Below, one piece after another: positions 31,239-43,370 of a DNA stretch of 64,000 bases. The position numbers and the translations under genes were made by a program. The DNA is from Stemphylium vesicarium. Lineage: Eukaryota > Ascomycota > Dothideomycetes > Pleosporales > Pleosporaceae. A model generated the notes under the pieces. It was not told the DNA's origin and ran no database searches. It saw only the letters and a program-made list of their open reading frames with translations. How positions within the stretch are numbered: the first letter of the stretch is position 1; every line of letters starts with the position of its first letter. The stretch spans positions 62,001-126,000 of the forward strand of contig QXCR01000046.1 of NCBI GenBank assembly GCA_004380135.1, given 5' to 3'.

Positions 31239-34137
31239 TGAGACGGGCTGCATCACTGCGGTCACGGACTTTTGTAGACAAGTTGCAGAGGCCGGGTAGT
31301 GCAGAAGGAAGGGGCCGGGTTTGGAAGCAATCCTTTTTTCTTCTGTGGTGCATGCCACGTCTTTTTTAATGGCTTCTTCTTCTTTTTGCTTCGCTCTCTG
31401 GAAGCTGTGATGTCAGGGTTAAAAAAGGCCATCGCTTGGGGTGACTCGCTGATATGTACCTTTGCTTGAGGCATCGTGGGCGGATCTTACGGTGTTGGGA
31501 AACGTCTTTGGACCGGCTGGGTAGGATGTAGGAAACCATGATTTCCATCAAGGAGGGAGAGGTAGGAAACACAGAGTTTGCGCTGCTGTGGTCCAGCTGG
31601 CCGTGTGGACGGATGCACGGATGCTCGGATCGTGGTATCGTGGAATTCGGCTGTTCACGGGTTTAGGTATGGACGTCTTTCCCCTTCCATTGCGTCTACG
31701 TAACCACGGACTGTACACGATGCTCACTCTAGAAGTTTCGCGGAATGAATCACGTTCGGGGTGAGGGGCGGATACGTCCATCCGGGGGTATTTAAGTATT
31801 TGAAGAGGGGGACAGACGGGGATTGCCAGAGAGGGGGTGACCGGCTTACGGGGACTGCAGGGTTCAGCATCAACATTGGGTCCGTCGATGCGGTGCCGCT
31901 ACCAACGCTCCTGTTCTGGTTTCGCGCGAGCCGAAAGATTATTGCTGAGTCGTTTGCTGAGGTGTCGCTTCGTACCTTGAGGTCAGGCTTCTGTGACCCT
32001 AACGCTCCCAGAAACAACAGACCTGTTCACCTCGGACATTGCCTTCAATCGGGCTCTCACTTGTGATGTTCGTGCCAGCAAATTATCTGAGCAGGGACTT
32101 TGTTCGCGACACCTGTCATTCACCAACAAAGTGTAGATCAATCTGGGGTTACAAGCACGTCGAAAACCTTATGATTCAGTGAGACCCAAGAGATGTTGGA
32201 GAGACACTTATGCAACCATCAGTCCACATCCCGCTCCCATCGGTCCCGCTAGAATGCCCTGCAGCAAAGCAGGCCGAGCCACGTTTACTAGTCAGTGTAC
32301 ACAGAGCGCTACAATCAACACCGAAGCTATCACATGGCTGCTATGGCGATCAGCGTTCATGTGATCATTTTCACAGCTGAGACTCCATCAGGATGATCCG
32401 GCTGCAGTTTCCCGACGCATCGTGCATAATTCTTGGTCGGCTAGTCGGCCCTACCGATCCAGATACGCTATCCCATGTTGTTGATGTGCTCTCGAAACTT
32501 GGCCATGATGCAGAAGCCTGTCCTTGGACGCTTCGAGACCGGTGCTGCCGGCGTTGGGGCTGACTAGGTAAGGATCTAGCCAGGTGGGAAAGTGATCGAA
32601 CGGCCGAATTACGCCATTTGATGCGGCACCGCTATTTCGCCATGAACATGGCTGTACGCAATGCAGGAAATGTGAAGGTAGATGCTGGTACGCGGTCACT
32701 TTTATCGGATGGCGGGCCGCTGGCTAGTGTTCAGGCAGGGGATGAATTGGTGCGATTGTTCTATCCTCGTCAGAATTTGCGAGTATATGCTAGCAGCTCG
32801 CAGCTTCTAGGGTTGGGTCTAGACAAACTGCTTTGGACCCTTCGAGTTCGTGAAACTGTCTTGCTAGCCAAGGAGGTTGCGGTGATACTGGCAGCAGTCT
32901 CGTGGAGGCGTTTCAGTCAAAGCGATGACTATGGAGACCCCCGTTTACAACGTGGTGGACCCCCCGGATCCATAACACTGGAAAGATGCGGAACGCCTTT
33001 AGTGCCACCTTAAGCTTTTTCTTACCCAGAACCACCTCTCGCGCAACAGGCTGGGCAACAAGTATGATGCGCCAGAACGAAGCTCAAAATGGTTGATGTA
33101 TGTAGCCGATGCGACCTTATCATTCAGAGTCAATGATGGAAGGAGTATGATCAGCTAGGGAAACAACCCGCGCTGTCAGCCTTAAATGCTCGTACAACAG
33201 GCTGACAGACTGGCCAAGATGCTAAGCAGTTGTAATTCGTCGTATGTCGTGGCGATGCTTTCGTGGGGTGGGGTGGGGGGGCTCAGCGAGATAGTCTTCG
33301 TCCATCGTCTCGGCCCGAGTGAACTCATGAAAGGACAGAGTAGAAAGTATATCAATGTATGTGATATCATTATGGTTCGATGTTTGTGATAGACAGCACA
33401 TGGGACCATTCGGGAGGTGGAGAGACCGATTGGAGAGCCCCGCGGGAGAGCGACAATGGGGATGACGATAACGATGCGTACTGATATTCGAGATCTTGTG
33501 GCCATTCTAGGGTCCAAATGGTGAGTAGATCGCATAACTTTCCTTCTGGGCCGGAAAAATGCGAGGGATCCCGGTATAGCCGTTCTCGGATCTGACGGGC
33601 TCCCAATCCAGATCTCATCCGATACTCAAGAACAACGCTCATTCTTGTATCGAGGTCCGGATGCTGGGCTATCCGAATGCGCTGAAGACCTTCCCCAATC
33701 TGAACGACTATCGTGAAGTTTTATGGGTGGAGAAAGGAGGTTGAACAATATATCAGTGCTCTGTGAAGCAGCGGTCAGAACCTTGATGGCGATCGCGACG
33801 TTTGGAGCCCAATGATGCATACAAGGCGATCTGTAGCGCAACGTCCTTTCCGCGTAGCGTGTGGAACGTTCGCTACGGGGTAGCTGCGCGCGCTACGGAG
33901 ATAACTCCAGCATCGCATTCAGGGACCCCCATCGTAAGCTTCCATCCGTGACGGGCTTATTACGCGCTAATCTTGCGACACATCGGTTTATACTCCGCCT
34001 TTCCAGCCTGTTTATCGTCGGATGCTAAACTTTACCCATGTACTACTCATGTGGACCTATATGGGCTCATGATATGATCCACAGTCGTACGATAATGCGC
34101 GGCGGCAGGCATTCGAATCTCACTACCTTCGATCTCG
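31239..34137. other. 2.9-kb region without a supported gene
   Basis: Several short frames exist: plus 32618-33013 (131 codons), and minus 33370-33642 and 33626-33841, which could be pieces of one degraded minus-strand gene around 33.2-33.85 kb. None shows a domain I recognise, and no splice pairing joins them convincingly. A G-rich run occurs near 33268-33282. The region lies between a pseudogene and the membrane protein that borders the RIP island, and may be decaying sequence. Confidence 0.4.
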
Positions 34138-35455
34138 ATGGTGTACATGCAGTTGGCACTTGTATCCGTGAATGCGCTTCCGATGTCTCCACTTCCATTA
34201 AGCGTCCGCGAGGAAGGTAACGCTGTTGACAAGTATGAGCGTCCACTTCACCGTGTGACGGTGGTGGTAACGTGCATTTTGTTCGCCTTCTTACTCGCGT
34301 TAGTTCAAGGTGCGTGGGATATCGCGAGCGGTGTCTGACCATGTCTTTGCTAACGATATACAGGGTACCGGGCAGGTCGCATGGCTGGTCAGAAGTCCAA
34401 GACCCGGGTCTCCGACATTCTGGTATTCGTACAAGGCTTCATCTGTACAGCTTTCTTGCTCGCTACGGCAGTTGCGGGAGCCGGGCTTGGTCTGCATACA
34501 GACAAGCAGTGCTACAATGCCATACGAATATGCATAGCTATGTATGCAGTGGCGAAAATCCCTTTGTAAGTCTGCCAAACCATCACTTGATCATGCAAAC
34601 GCTGATTCGATCAGATATCTCTTTCTGCTGGAGCGCATCCACGTAGTTCGAGCTCCATTTGTCGACCGTCGGCGGGATCCAATCTACGTCGTTGGGGCGG
34701 TCCTGACGACAGGCGGATTCATCGGGATCATGAGTTGGCAATTCATTAACCCGACAGCTGAGCTCTCACGTAAGGACGGCGAGTGCAGAATTGGAATTCA
34801 ACCCGGGGCTGCGATCGCCATAATCGTACTTGACAGCGTCATCAACTTCGTTCTCACAGGAGTCTTCGTATGGCAGCTCCAACCGGCCATGGCTTCAGCC
34901 TTACCGAAGCTACGAAGTATCACCAGTACCTTCAACAAGGAAGCCACATCTCCGGTAGTAGGGTCGTCTTCGTGGAAGAAAAGAGTAAGCGACTTCATAC
35001 AAGGCTCATCTCTGAGTGACGTGCGGCTTATGATGGTGCGAAACGTTGTCGGCTCAGGCATGATTCTAACGGTCACCCTAATCAACAATGGACTCTTCCT
35101 TACCCGCGCATTCGCGAAACTTGGTCATGCCTGCATGTTGATGTGCTTAGGCGATGGTAAGCTTTCCCGCATTGTTGCTGTATCGGCGTTAATCGATGTT
35201 CCAGTGGTATTCGGCATGCTCGTAACGCAATGGTTGACGATGCGTTCTGTCGTACAAGAGCCTTCGCCATCAAGGCCCCCTTCGATCCCACCGCATATGT
35301 TCAGTTTCTCCGATTCCCGTTCGAATAGCGCAAACTCCGGGAAGCCTCTCATAAGTTCTACCGATCGACATATTGACGCGATGATGCGTGGAAACGACAA
35401 GCCAGCACCGGTTAGCCGTACAATAGTCGGAACATCGCGACTGAACCTTCGCTGA
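34138..35455 (+). CDS. Fungal seven-helix integral membrane protein of unknown function
   Basis: Three exons, 34138..34309, 34364..34565 and 34615..35455, encode 404 residues. Donors are GTGCGT and GTAAGT; the first intron has a GCTAAC branch. Seven hydrophobic segments are visible: VTVVVTCILFAFLLALVQG, ILVFVQGFICTAFLLATAVA, the AMYAVAKIPLYLFLLERI segment, VVGAVLTTGGFIGIMSW, AIAIIVLDSVINFVLTGVFV, VVGSGMILTVTLINNGLFL and IVAVSALIDVPVVFGMLV, followed by a Ser/Pro-rich, probably cytosolic tail of about 80 residues. The LERIHVVR motif after helix 3 resembles a conserved block of uncharacterised fungal 7TM proteins. It is not a recognised pheromone, carbon or Pth11 receptor type. The start is the first ATG giving a hydrophilic N-terminus of sensible length. 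It is the last intact gene before the RIP island. Confidence 0.7.
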
Positions 35456-36110
35456 AGTCTTAAAACGCGCCAAGGAGTTCGTTTTTCACAGTAACCCCCT
35501 CGAAAGCTATCGGCTAGTCGCAGCGTCCCTGAATAATTTCAGTCATTCCAATCGACAGCTAAACACTGTCCCTTCTTAGGGGTCTCGAAGCACGATTTCG
35601 TACCGATGCGTGATCATATTGGATCTACCGGCACTACCAAATCCCGATACCCACATCCGTTGCAGTATGGATGAAAGTGTTTCATTCTTTGCGCGGCGAC
35701 TTTTGATGTTGGGGCCGACCCCCAGAAAAGGATTGGGCGAGCGCTTCGACATAAAGGCACTAGGGATGCGTCTTCCGGAAGCATCGCGGCCAAAGTAAGC
35801 GGGGCATTGGGCGACGACTCGCGAACTTGACATGAAATTGCCCTCAGAACGGCTCAAGAACTCCCACAACTAGCCGATCGCTGTTGTTCCGGCTCTTAGT
35901 CGCACAGAGGCATGCCACACAGGGGTAATCAAGCTTCATGCGATGGGAACCACAAAGTAGGGTGGAAGTCGAAGAGATGGAGCCCTACTGAATCAGGTCG
36001 TGCCTGGCGGCGCATTGGAAAGAAATAAAAGTCGGACGCGTCACGTAAAGTCCCTCCCTATGTGCTAGGACACCCGCTGTGCTGGGACAAATGAGGGGTA
36101 CTTTAACTTT
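35456..36110. other. Transition from genic DNA to the AT-rich island
   Basis: No gene supported. Base composition is still balanced to about 36.1 kb and then falls abruptly into TA-rich sequence. Confidence 0.5.
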
Positions 36111-36901
36111 TAGTACTTCGCTTTCTTCGCACACCCTAATAATCGCTGTTAGTTTTTGCTAGCAATATACTAGAGCTATTTATGTGTTCATCCTAATACT
36201 CCTAACTAAAAACTACGTTCCTATTACTGCCCTTCTTGCGAATGTTACAAGCAAACATTACTATGTGCATAACAGCGTTGCTCTACTACAGCACTACTAA
36301 TAAGCTTGTAGGACTTATTACATGTACAGGAGGTTAGTGTCTAGCTCTTAGAACCTCCTCTTAGTACGGTGAGCTATGATTAGCCTCGCGCCCGCTGTAA
36401 TGCCCGAAGCTATGCAGGGTCGCCACGCGGATCGCTACTTCGGCTACTAGCAGGCGACCACACACGCCTTACATAATCGTCTCTGGTGTAATTTATCAAC
36501 TGTAGCTACAAGACTTGTGGTTGTGCTCAGCCTCGCCTCTCTTATAAATGCCTGGGATGTTCAAACTCCGGCGTTAAGACGGTGATCGAAGCAACTACTG
36601 AGACCGCTGCGCGAGACTGAATCTGATTTTTTATCTCTATAGCCATTATACAGCTACTCTAACATCAATACATCCGCGCCACAGGCGCCCTCCATGGCCC
36701 TGCAACTTCGCTCATCCTTGCCACTTGGGCAGATTTGTCAACAAATAATCAAGTCAAATACAGTACTCCATATTCGATTTAATTTAATTAGTGTGATAGT
36801 TTTTATAAATTTGTTTATTTGTTTAAGTTTTTAGAGTAAGTTTATTTATTTAATTTAACTTACTTAGTAGTTCTATATGCAAATTAGCTACCAACGTGTT
36901 C

Positions 36902-37793
36902 CTAGCTATCTATAGTATACTCGCTCTCTATCTCGTCGTTGGTATATACGTTAGCTTGAACTCCATTTGGTGTCGCAAAACCTGCGCGGATCCAGCTGCG
37001 GAGAACTTGCAAAGCTGCTAGCAACTCAGCTCCAATCTTACGCCGCCGTGGCTCAAGAAGGTCACCTAACTCGCTAAAAAAGCTCACAATCGCAGCTAGA
37101 AGCGGGTATTACGAGTACATCGAGAGCAAGTTGCGCTACATGAGGATACTGAGGCTTAAGGCGAAGCCAGTACTCTACAACAGACTCTACGCCGTCACTG
37201 TCGTAATACTCTCGCGTCCAACGGGGCTCGTACTTCCGCCAGTTGTCGTACTCGTCGTTAAGTGCAGCGTCGCTGCCGCTAACCTCTGCGTTGACAACAG
37301 CATCAATAGCGTCGTCAATAGAACCTTTAGCAGCTCGGGGACGCCGCAACGGCGCCTGCTGGGGCTTGTACTTGCGCCAGATCCGTTGGAACGCAGCGTA
37401 ACCTGCGGCAAGCCAGCCGACCTTATCCCGCCACGCATTATCGCAGTATGTTTTGTAGTATGGATGAAGAAGTGTAGCGATAAAGTAGTATAGTAATTCG
37501 TCTAGTTTAGCGTAGTAGTCTACTAACTTATAGTAACTAGCGCGAATATTAATAGTAAGGTAGTCTTCTAGCGCGTTAAAGCACTCGTAATTAATAGCTT
37601 TAAACGTAGTTGCGAGATTTTCGTACGTAATAAGTAAGTACTTAAACACAGGGATGATCTCGTAGATAGCACTAAATCTGCCTAATTTTCCGCGGCCTTC
37701 AAGCCTTGCGCACGCAAGCTTTAGCGGCTTTAGTATCTGTACATAGTCGAGAAGAACCTGCCAGTCTGCAGCAGTAAGGCCGTCGGAGCGCAT
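36902..37793 (-). pseudogene. hAT-family transposase, C-terminal part
   Basis: The minus-strand frame from 37793 reads PSWMRSDGLTAADWQVLLDY just after its upstream edge, then LLYYFIATLLHPYYKTYC and YDNWRKYEP, ending PASSCDCELF. The next frame supplies SELGDLLEPRRRKIGAELL and LQVLRSWIRAGF. Together these are the hAT dimerisation (hATC) region, in which the canonical block is a Cys-Glu-Arg-x-Phe-Ser stretch. A small deletion around 37074-37088 breaks the frame between Glu and Ser. This is a DNA-transposon remnant; the matching N-terminal half is at 44671-44925. Confidence 0.8.
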
Positions 37794-38141
37794 CCATGAG
37801 GGGATGCCTTTAGGAGGGGGCTTGCCACGCTATTATAAGAGATAATCGTTAGTTTAAACGCAGTAGATGTAGTAGTTAATATATAACTTAAGTGGAATGC
37901 GAAGCTCTATAGCGCGTTAGATAGTTACTTTAAAGCTATTCTAGCTCGTAACTATAGGCTTTATAGGTTATTTAATGCGCTCCTAGAGTTTAGTTAGCTA
38001 CCTATCATTTATGCGTTACTAGAAGTCCTCTAGTAAAGCGTACTATTATAAAGTTTTAATATAGTTAACTATAGTAAATAATACTCTAAGGGGTCCCTTC
38101 TAGCGTTAAGACTCTATAAACTCTACCTTATTAGTTATAGC

Positions 38142-38260
38142 TGTCAGGCCGGGTCAGGCCAGATGACGATATATACTATCCTGCACCATGATCAGTAGTT
38201 CACTGATCATACGTACCTTTTTGGTTGCATGGCGTAGTGGTGCAGGGCTGCGTCCTGACA
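38142..38260. mobile_element. 119-bp foldback (MITE-like) insertion with 5-bp TSD
   Basis: The element starts TGTCAGG and ends CCTGACA (7-bp terminal inverted repeat) and is flanked by ATAGC on both sides (38137-38141 and 38261-38265). Inside are two more nested inverted pairs: CCTGCACCA with TGGTGCAGG, and TGATCAGT with ACTGATCA, so the whole unit could fold into a multi-branched hairpin. Its base composition is normal although the hAT sequence on both sides is RIP-mutated. TG...CA ends plus a 5-bp TSD would also fit a tiny solo LTR. Confidence 0.75.
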
Positions 38261-38316
38261 ATAGCTTCTAGGGCGTTATTATAGCTCTCCTTGTCCTTTC
38301 TAAATATTACCTACTA

Positions 38317-38559
38317 TGTTGGAAGGCTCACTAGTGATGAAAGGAAATAACTATAAATGCATGCTGTCTTGGTAATAGGTTCGATTGTCGTGTTCTCTCT
38401 TTAAAGCTGTCTCTGCTATATAGGTTGTCGGATCCCCACGAACGTTGCTCGGCCTGGTTCGTACCAACCACGGTACACAGCTCTGTCCGTACCAACGACG
38501 GTACACAGCTCTGTCCGTACTAGCGACGGTATACAGCTCTGGCTGTGACAATTCCCACA
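38317..38559 (-). repeat. 3' LTR of copia element 1
   Basis: 243 bp, same length as the partner at 44270. It carries only about two RIP-type changes (CTAGC and GTATAC within the third tandem unit), whereas the partner carries about twenty, all in the other half. Confidence 0.9.
38461..38544. repeat. Three 28-bp tandem units inside the LTR
   Basis: Units at 38461-38488, 38489-38516 and 38517-38544 share the core GTACC-N6-GGTAC followed by ACAGCTCTG. Each unit contains an imperfect palindrome with GTACC/GGTAC arms. The same array is at 44414-44497 in the other LTR. A related LTR at 45927 lacks it. Confidence 0.85.
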
Positions 38560-38699
38560 CTAGAAGTCTTTTCTTTTTAATAGTAGTAAAGGAGACCACT
38601 TATAGTCTATTATAGTTTCTGCGCGATAATATTCTAGGTAGGTAGCCTATACGCTAAGTAAGCGCTAATTTAGCGTTATGACGTCGTAGGCCTCTACAC

Positions 38700-41600
38700 C
38701 TAGCCCTTAACTTAAACTATTAGCTTATTACTATTAATAAATTATTTAAGAGCGCGGTTTAGTGTTACCTTTATAAAGGCGTCTATAGAATTATCTTTAT
38801 TATTAATCTAGTAGATCTCTATAATCTCGCGGCGCTCGTATAATTGTCGTAAAGCTATAATATTAATTATAAGGCGCTTTTCCTTCATTGTTCTAAGCTT
38901 TATAAGGCACTTGTATAGGGAGTACAAATTAGTATAAATAACTAGGGGAATAAGAGCTATACTAAGGCGTTCCGTAATTATCCTTAAGGTGGTTATAATA
39001 GCGATGCTAATGTCGAAACTGTTAACTATGCTATAGATCTTAGAGGCGAGCACGCTCCGTGTGACGCGCTTACACTTCGTCGAGCTATAGTGTATTACGT
39101 TGCTATGGATTAAGAACGTATTATTAACGTCTATAGACTTATTAATAAGCATTAATACGAAGCCTAGCTATAAACTAAGATTCTTATTATTCGCAAATAA
39201 TCTATCTATAAAGACTATTAGTTTAGCGTTAATAAGATTAATAGGTACGTAGCGTAGACCGCAGTTGAGATTCTCTATCTACCACTTAAGGCGTTTATTA
39301 AGTGCCTTGATGTCCTTATCTAAAGGCTGCTGCGCTTGCGCGGCTACGGACAAATCGAAAGAAGCCTCTAGTTGGCATGTTGATGCGATGTACGCCCCGC
39401 GAGCGCGCTGTTCTATATACTGTTGCGCGCGATCGTGCGCCTTAATGTCTACAAGCTTAATCTTTCCTCCTTGTCCCTTCTACTTTAGTTTTAAGATCGC
39501 TTCGCCATTTTTTATTATAAGCTTGTAGCCTTTATCTATCGTAAGCGTGTAACCGTTAAAGTCTAGTTGTACGTCTGGCGTTAGGACAGTCTTTAGCTTT
39601 GATCTAAACTATGCTTTCTTAAGCTTTTTCTCTTCGAGCGACGAGAATGTGGCTGCCCTAAGTATAAGAGTATCGTTAGTCTGCATACTAACGAGTCTAA
39701 AGGCGTCTGCGTTACCATTTGTGACCAACAAATAAGGGTCGTACGTTAATGTAGACATGTCTAATTCCGTACGGTGATATCCGTAATATATTATCTACTA
39801 ATAAACCCCTACTTCCGCAATCCTATATAGCGGTTTAATCACATAAAGTAGTGTGCCTTCTAGGTATTTCGAGACTAGCTCTAAGGGGAGATGTGCGAGA
39901 ATCATCCTTTAGAGATTTGTCTGCGCTTAAGGATATGCCTACGTGATGTTGCGTAGCTTAATAGTTATCCTATGTTGTAGAAGTGCGGGCGCTAGGGCTA
40001 TAATTATACGTTAGCTATAGCGTTAAATAGTCGGAGACTATATTAAAATAGCTTCCTTGCTATAGTCCTGGTAGCCTTAGATAACTAGACAGGATTTCTT
40101 ATAGGGCTTAGTTATCTTCCCTTTAATCTCTTATACGAGCCGTGATTTAAATATGCGGATCCCGCCATACACTTCCTAATTATACAGTTCGAACTTAAAC
40201 ACTCTATAGCCTACGAGATCACTAATCTCCTGCTCGTTAGACGCTTCAAAGGGTGCGCCTAGGGACGTAATAACTCCGTCGTTGCGTAGCTTAATTACTA
40301 GCGCATAGTCGGCCTCCTCCTTTTTCGTTATATACACGTTCGCCTTACGTTTGTTCTTCAATCCTGGAGGGCGACCTCTCTTGCGCGGTTGCGCTGCCAA
40401 CGGCACATTCACATCCGCAGGCGGCGCGTGCGGCGCGTGCGGTGCATCCGGGTCATTCCAGAGGTGATCTGGTCTGTAATACGGCTTGACCACTGTTGAC
40501 TAGAATATCGTGGGGCCGTTGACTATGTCGATGGTGACGTTGTGGCCGTCTACGCTGATGATCTTGTACGGGCCATTCCAGCCATCACTCTCTCTCCAGA
40601 CCAGAACCTCGCTTTGTAGCGGGAGTGCGATCACGTCTTTAGTAGCAGGTCCGTTCCGGGTATTCAGAGCATCCGCGACCTAGCGTTCTGCAGCGACCTT
40701 GCGTAGGGCTTTCATTGCCTTTTAAATTGCCTCGCTGCGCTTGACTATTAACGGTAACGGCGGTGATTCTATCGTTATACGTGGGTATGCTCTAAAGACC
40801 AGCAAAGTCGGAACTAGCCCGTCTGGGCTAGCCGTGTCGTTAACGGCTTTTACAGCTATCTAGAGGACCGCTTCGTCGGACATGGTGCTCGCGAGCTCAC
40901 TATAGAGTATATCCCATGCGCGGCGTAGGGGTACGTGGTACCTCTCGGTCTTGCCTATAGACTAGTGCGCTTCCGTAGGTACTTGCTTGCATATAACCCC
41001 CATAATTTTTGCCTCTGCGCGGAACTCTACGCTTGCGAAGTTGGTGCCTGCGTTATATATAATAATATCTAGCGGGCCTTAATAAGTGTCAATCTATAGT
41101 ATCCGCAGTGCCTACTATATCTCCTTAGCTAAAATAGCGCTAAGAAACTTCGCGCCTTAAAACGCTATTAACGAATTAACTATATATAATATAGGCTTAC
41201 TACTAAGGTATATTACGTCTACTAGAATCTTATAATTAAAGTAGTAATCGTCCTTAAGAGTAAACTTAAATTAGCGTAGCGCGGAGCTATAGAGCTAGTA
41301 GTAGTGGCAGAACTTTATAACTTCCTTAAGTATTCTCTCTTTAAAGTCGTTATAGCTAGTATCCTTTAAGAGCTTAACTAGTCGCGTAATAGCTAAGTGT
41401 CTAAACTAGCAATAGAGCCGTCTTAATTCTATCTCTATTAGGAATATAGTCGCTCTTTCTCTCTTATTTAGATAGAACTATAGATATCCCTATTTACGTA
41501 GTATAGGGATGCGTATCTTATCCTAGATAAGCTTATCTATAATATTATTAAAGTAGACTTATAGCCTATCTATATCTATAAAGTATAGTAAAAATAGCGT

Positions 41601-43370
41601 AGACACCTTAAGTACTTTAAAGTTAATCTTTCTAATCTCTATAGAGACTTATATAGTACTAATAGATACTATAATCTTACCTTTACTAAATTTAATAAAT
41701 ACCTTTCTTACTATAGATATATCTACTATAACTATTAGATCTTCTTATATAAGTATAAGGTATTATTCCTTACTAATTATAGATACGTTCGCGGCGCCTA
41801 TATCTAGTAAGATTCCTTAGTATATAGATCGTGTGTAGCGGTCCTTAAGTAGGAACTATGACGCTAGTGCTAACAGCGCGTCCTAGTAGTATATGTCGTC
41901 GCTAGAGATGTAATATAAAAAAAGCCTAGTCTGTAAGGCATTACTCCTTAAAGAACTAGTATTTAAAGTATTACTAGTCGCCAGTGTCGTCATAGTTGTC
42001 ACTATCCTCGTAGTCTTCCTCCTCTCTCCAGCCTCTCTAGTTGTACTGGCTGGTGTGCTCAATCCCCTCATACTCTGCCAGGTGTACTGAAAAATCCTTA
42101 GGGGGCTGTGCACCTGTAAAGTACAGTGTAGAGAAGAACTGCGCACGGGCAGCTTTGCGCTCTTCGTCTGTGTGGTTGGTAGACCAGCATCCTTCCTTTT
42201 AGCAAACGAAGCATTTCTTCCTCCAGCGTGGCTTGAACCCACTTCCATTTTCAGCGCGCTGCTCGCCTCCTCGATATACGCCTCTTGATGCGCCTCCACC
42301 TCGGAATCCACCCCGGATTCTTCCATTGCTACTATATTGTTAGTCTAGGTAGTATTAATCCTCTATAACTATTTAGGTAGTGTATTACTATATAAGATGT
42401 GTCTCTACTATAGAATATAGATCTAAGAAGAGTCTCTCGCAAATAGTAGCTATTTTAAATAGTGCTATCTTAAGTTCTAGAACTCTATAGTAGGCGTTAA
42501 TAATAGTAGTACGTAGGGCGTCCTTACCGTTAAAGTTCTTTCTAAGCGCGCGTTAGCATAGCTATAGCTTATTAAGTAGGAGCTATAGAACCTTATATAA
42601 GCCTTTCTTAGGGTTCTCTACGCGCGTGCGAGTAAAGGTTATAGTTATCTAGTCTATGTAGTAGTACTAATAATAGACGTCGTGGTTAAAGTGGTTCTTA
42701 ATTGCCGTGTACGCACTAGTAAAGCTGTCGTCTCTCTCTATAACTTATATGTAAAATGTCTCTACTCGTCTAGTAAGAATCTAGGGAAATACTGCGTAGA
42801 ACTACTCTTCTTTTATATCTACTTACTAGTAGATGCTAAAGAAGACCTTAATCTTATTATTAAGTAGGTCGTACGTATTACTTATATACTTATTACTCTT
42901 ATTCTAGAGTTTAGAGAACTACGTAATTATATTTACGTTAAGCTAGTTATTATAGAACTATCGCGGTAGTAGCGTCTTATACGGGTCGTGGGGAAGTTCG
43001 GGTAGTCTGCCGGGTACGCTGATTGTAGGCTGTTGCGGAAATGGCGTAATTTCGCGATACGCCGTCGCTAGTGGTCATATGTAAGTTTGCGGTCGTATGT
43101 GAGTTTGCGGTCGCTATTATTGTGATCGGTCGCCTTGTGCCTATTATTGTCGAAGTTGGTATCCTCTAAGCGCACCGCTCATGTACGGTGACACCGGATC
43201 GTCAGGGTTCTGGTGTACCAGTGGTGGCTCCTGGCTTCGAGCGCCTTGTCTTGCTTCGTACTACTCGCCTTGTTGTAGGCCCTGAGAGACCTGCCACAAC
43301 GGCGGTGGTTGCATGTGCGACTGCGGTTGACGTGTGTCAGTTGGTGGGCTAGCCTGCTACAGTTATTCGG
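38700..43370 (-). pseudogene. gag-pol of copia element 1, multiply interrupted
   Basis: Read on the minus strand: a Gln/Pro-rich gag N-terminal region lies near 43370-43000. A zinc knuckle (CFVC-x-KEGCW-x2-NH) is near 42230-42160 with a stop inside it. The integrase core and DNA-binding end are at about 41000-40500 (ERYHVPLRRAWDILYSEL, AVKAVNDTASPDGLVPTLL, then LQSEVLVWRESDGWNGPYKI). The start of the reverse transcriptase is at 40493-40176 (ITSLGAPFEASNEQEISDLV), and RNase H is at 39152-38808 (SNVIHYSSTKCKRVTRSVLA, LYKCLIKLRTMKEKRLIINI). Frames are broken by many TAG/TAA codons of RIP type, so no functional product is possible. Confidence 0.82.

Noticed and set aside
32618..33013. 131-codon plus-strand open frame
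   Set aside because: No recognisable motif or splice partners; region looks like degraded or intergenic sequence.
33370..33841. Two minus-strand open frames that might be one degraded gene
   Set aside because: The frames overlap but no intron joins them and no family was recognised; too weak to list as a pseudogene.
38461..38544. Short tandem repeats resembling a CRISPR array
   Set aside because: The units are contiguous with no spacers and lie inside an LTR in a eukaryotic genome.
38700..43370. In-frame TAG/TAA as evidence of an alternative genetic code
   Set aside because: Host genes on both sides use all three stops normally, and the extra stops coincide with expected TGG, CAG and CAA codons changed by RIP.
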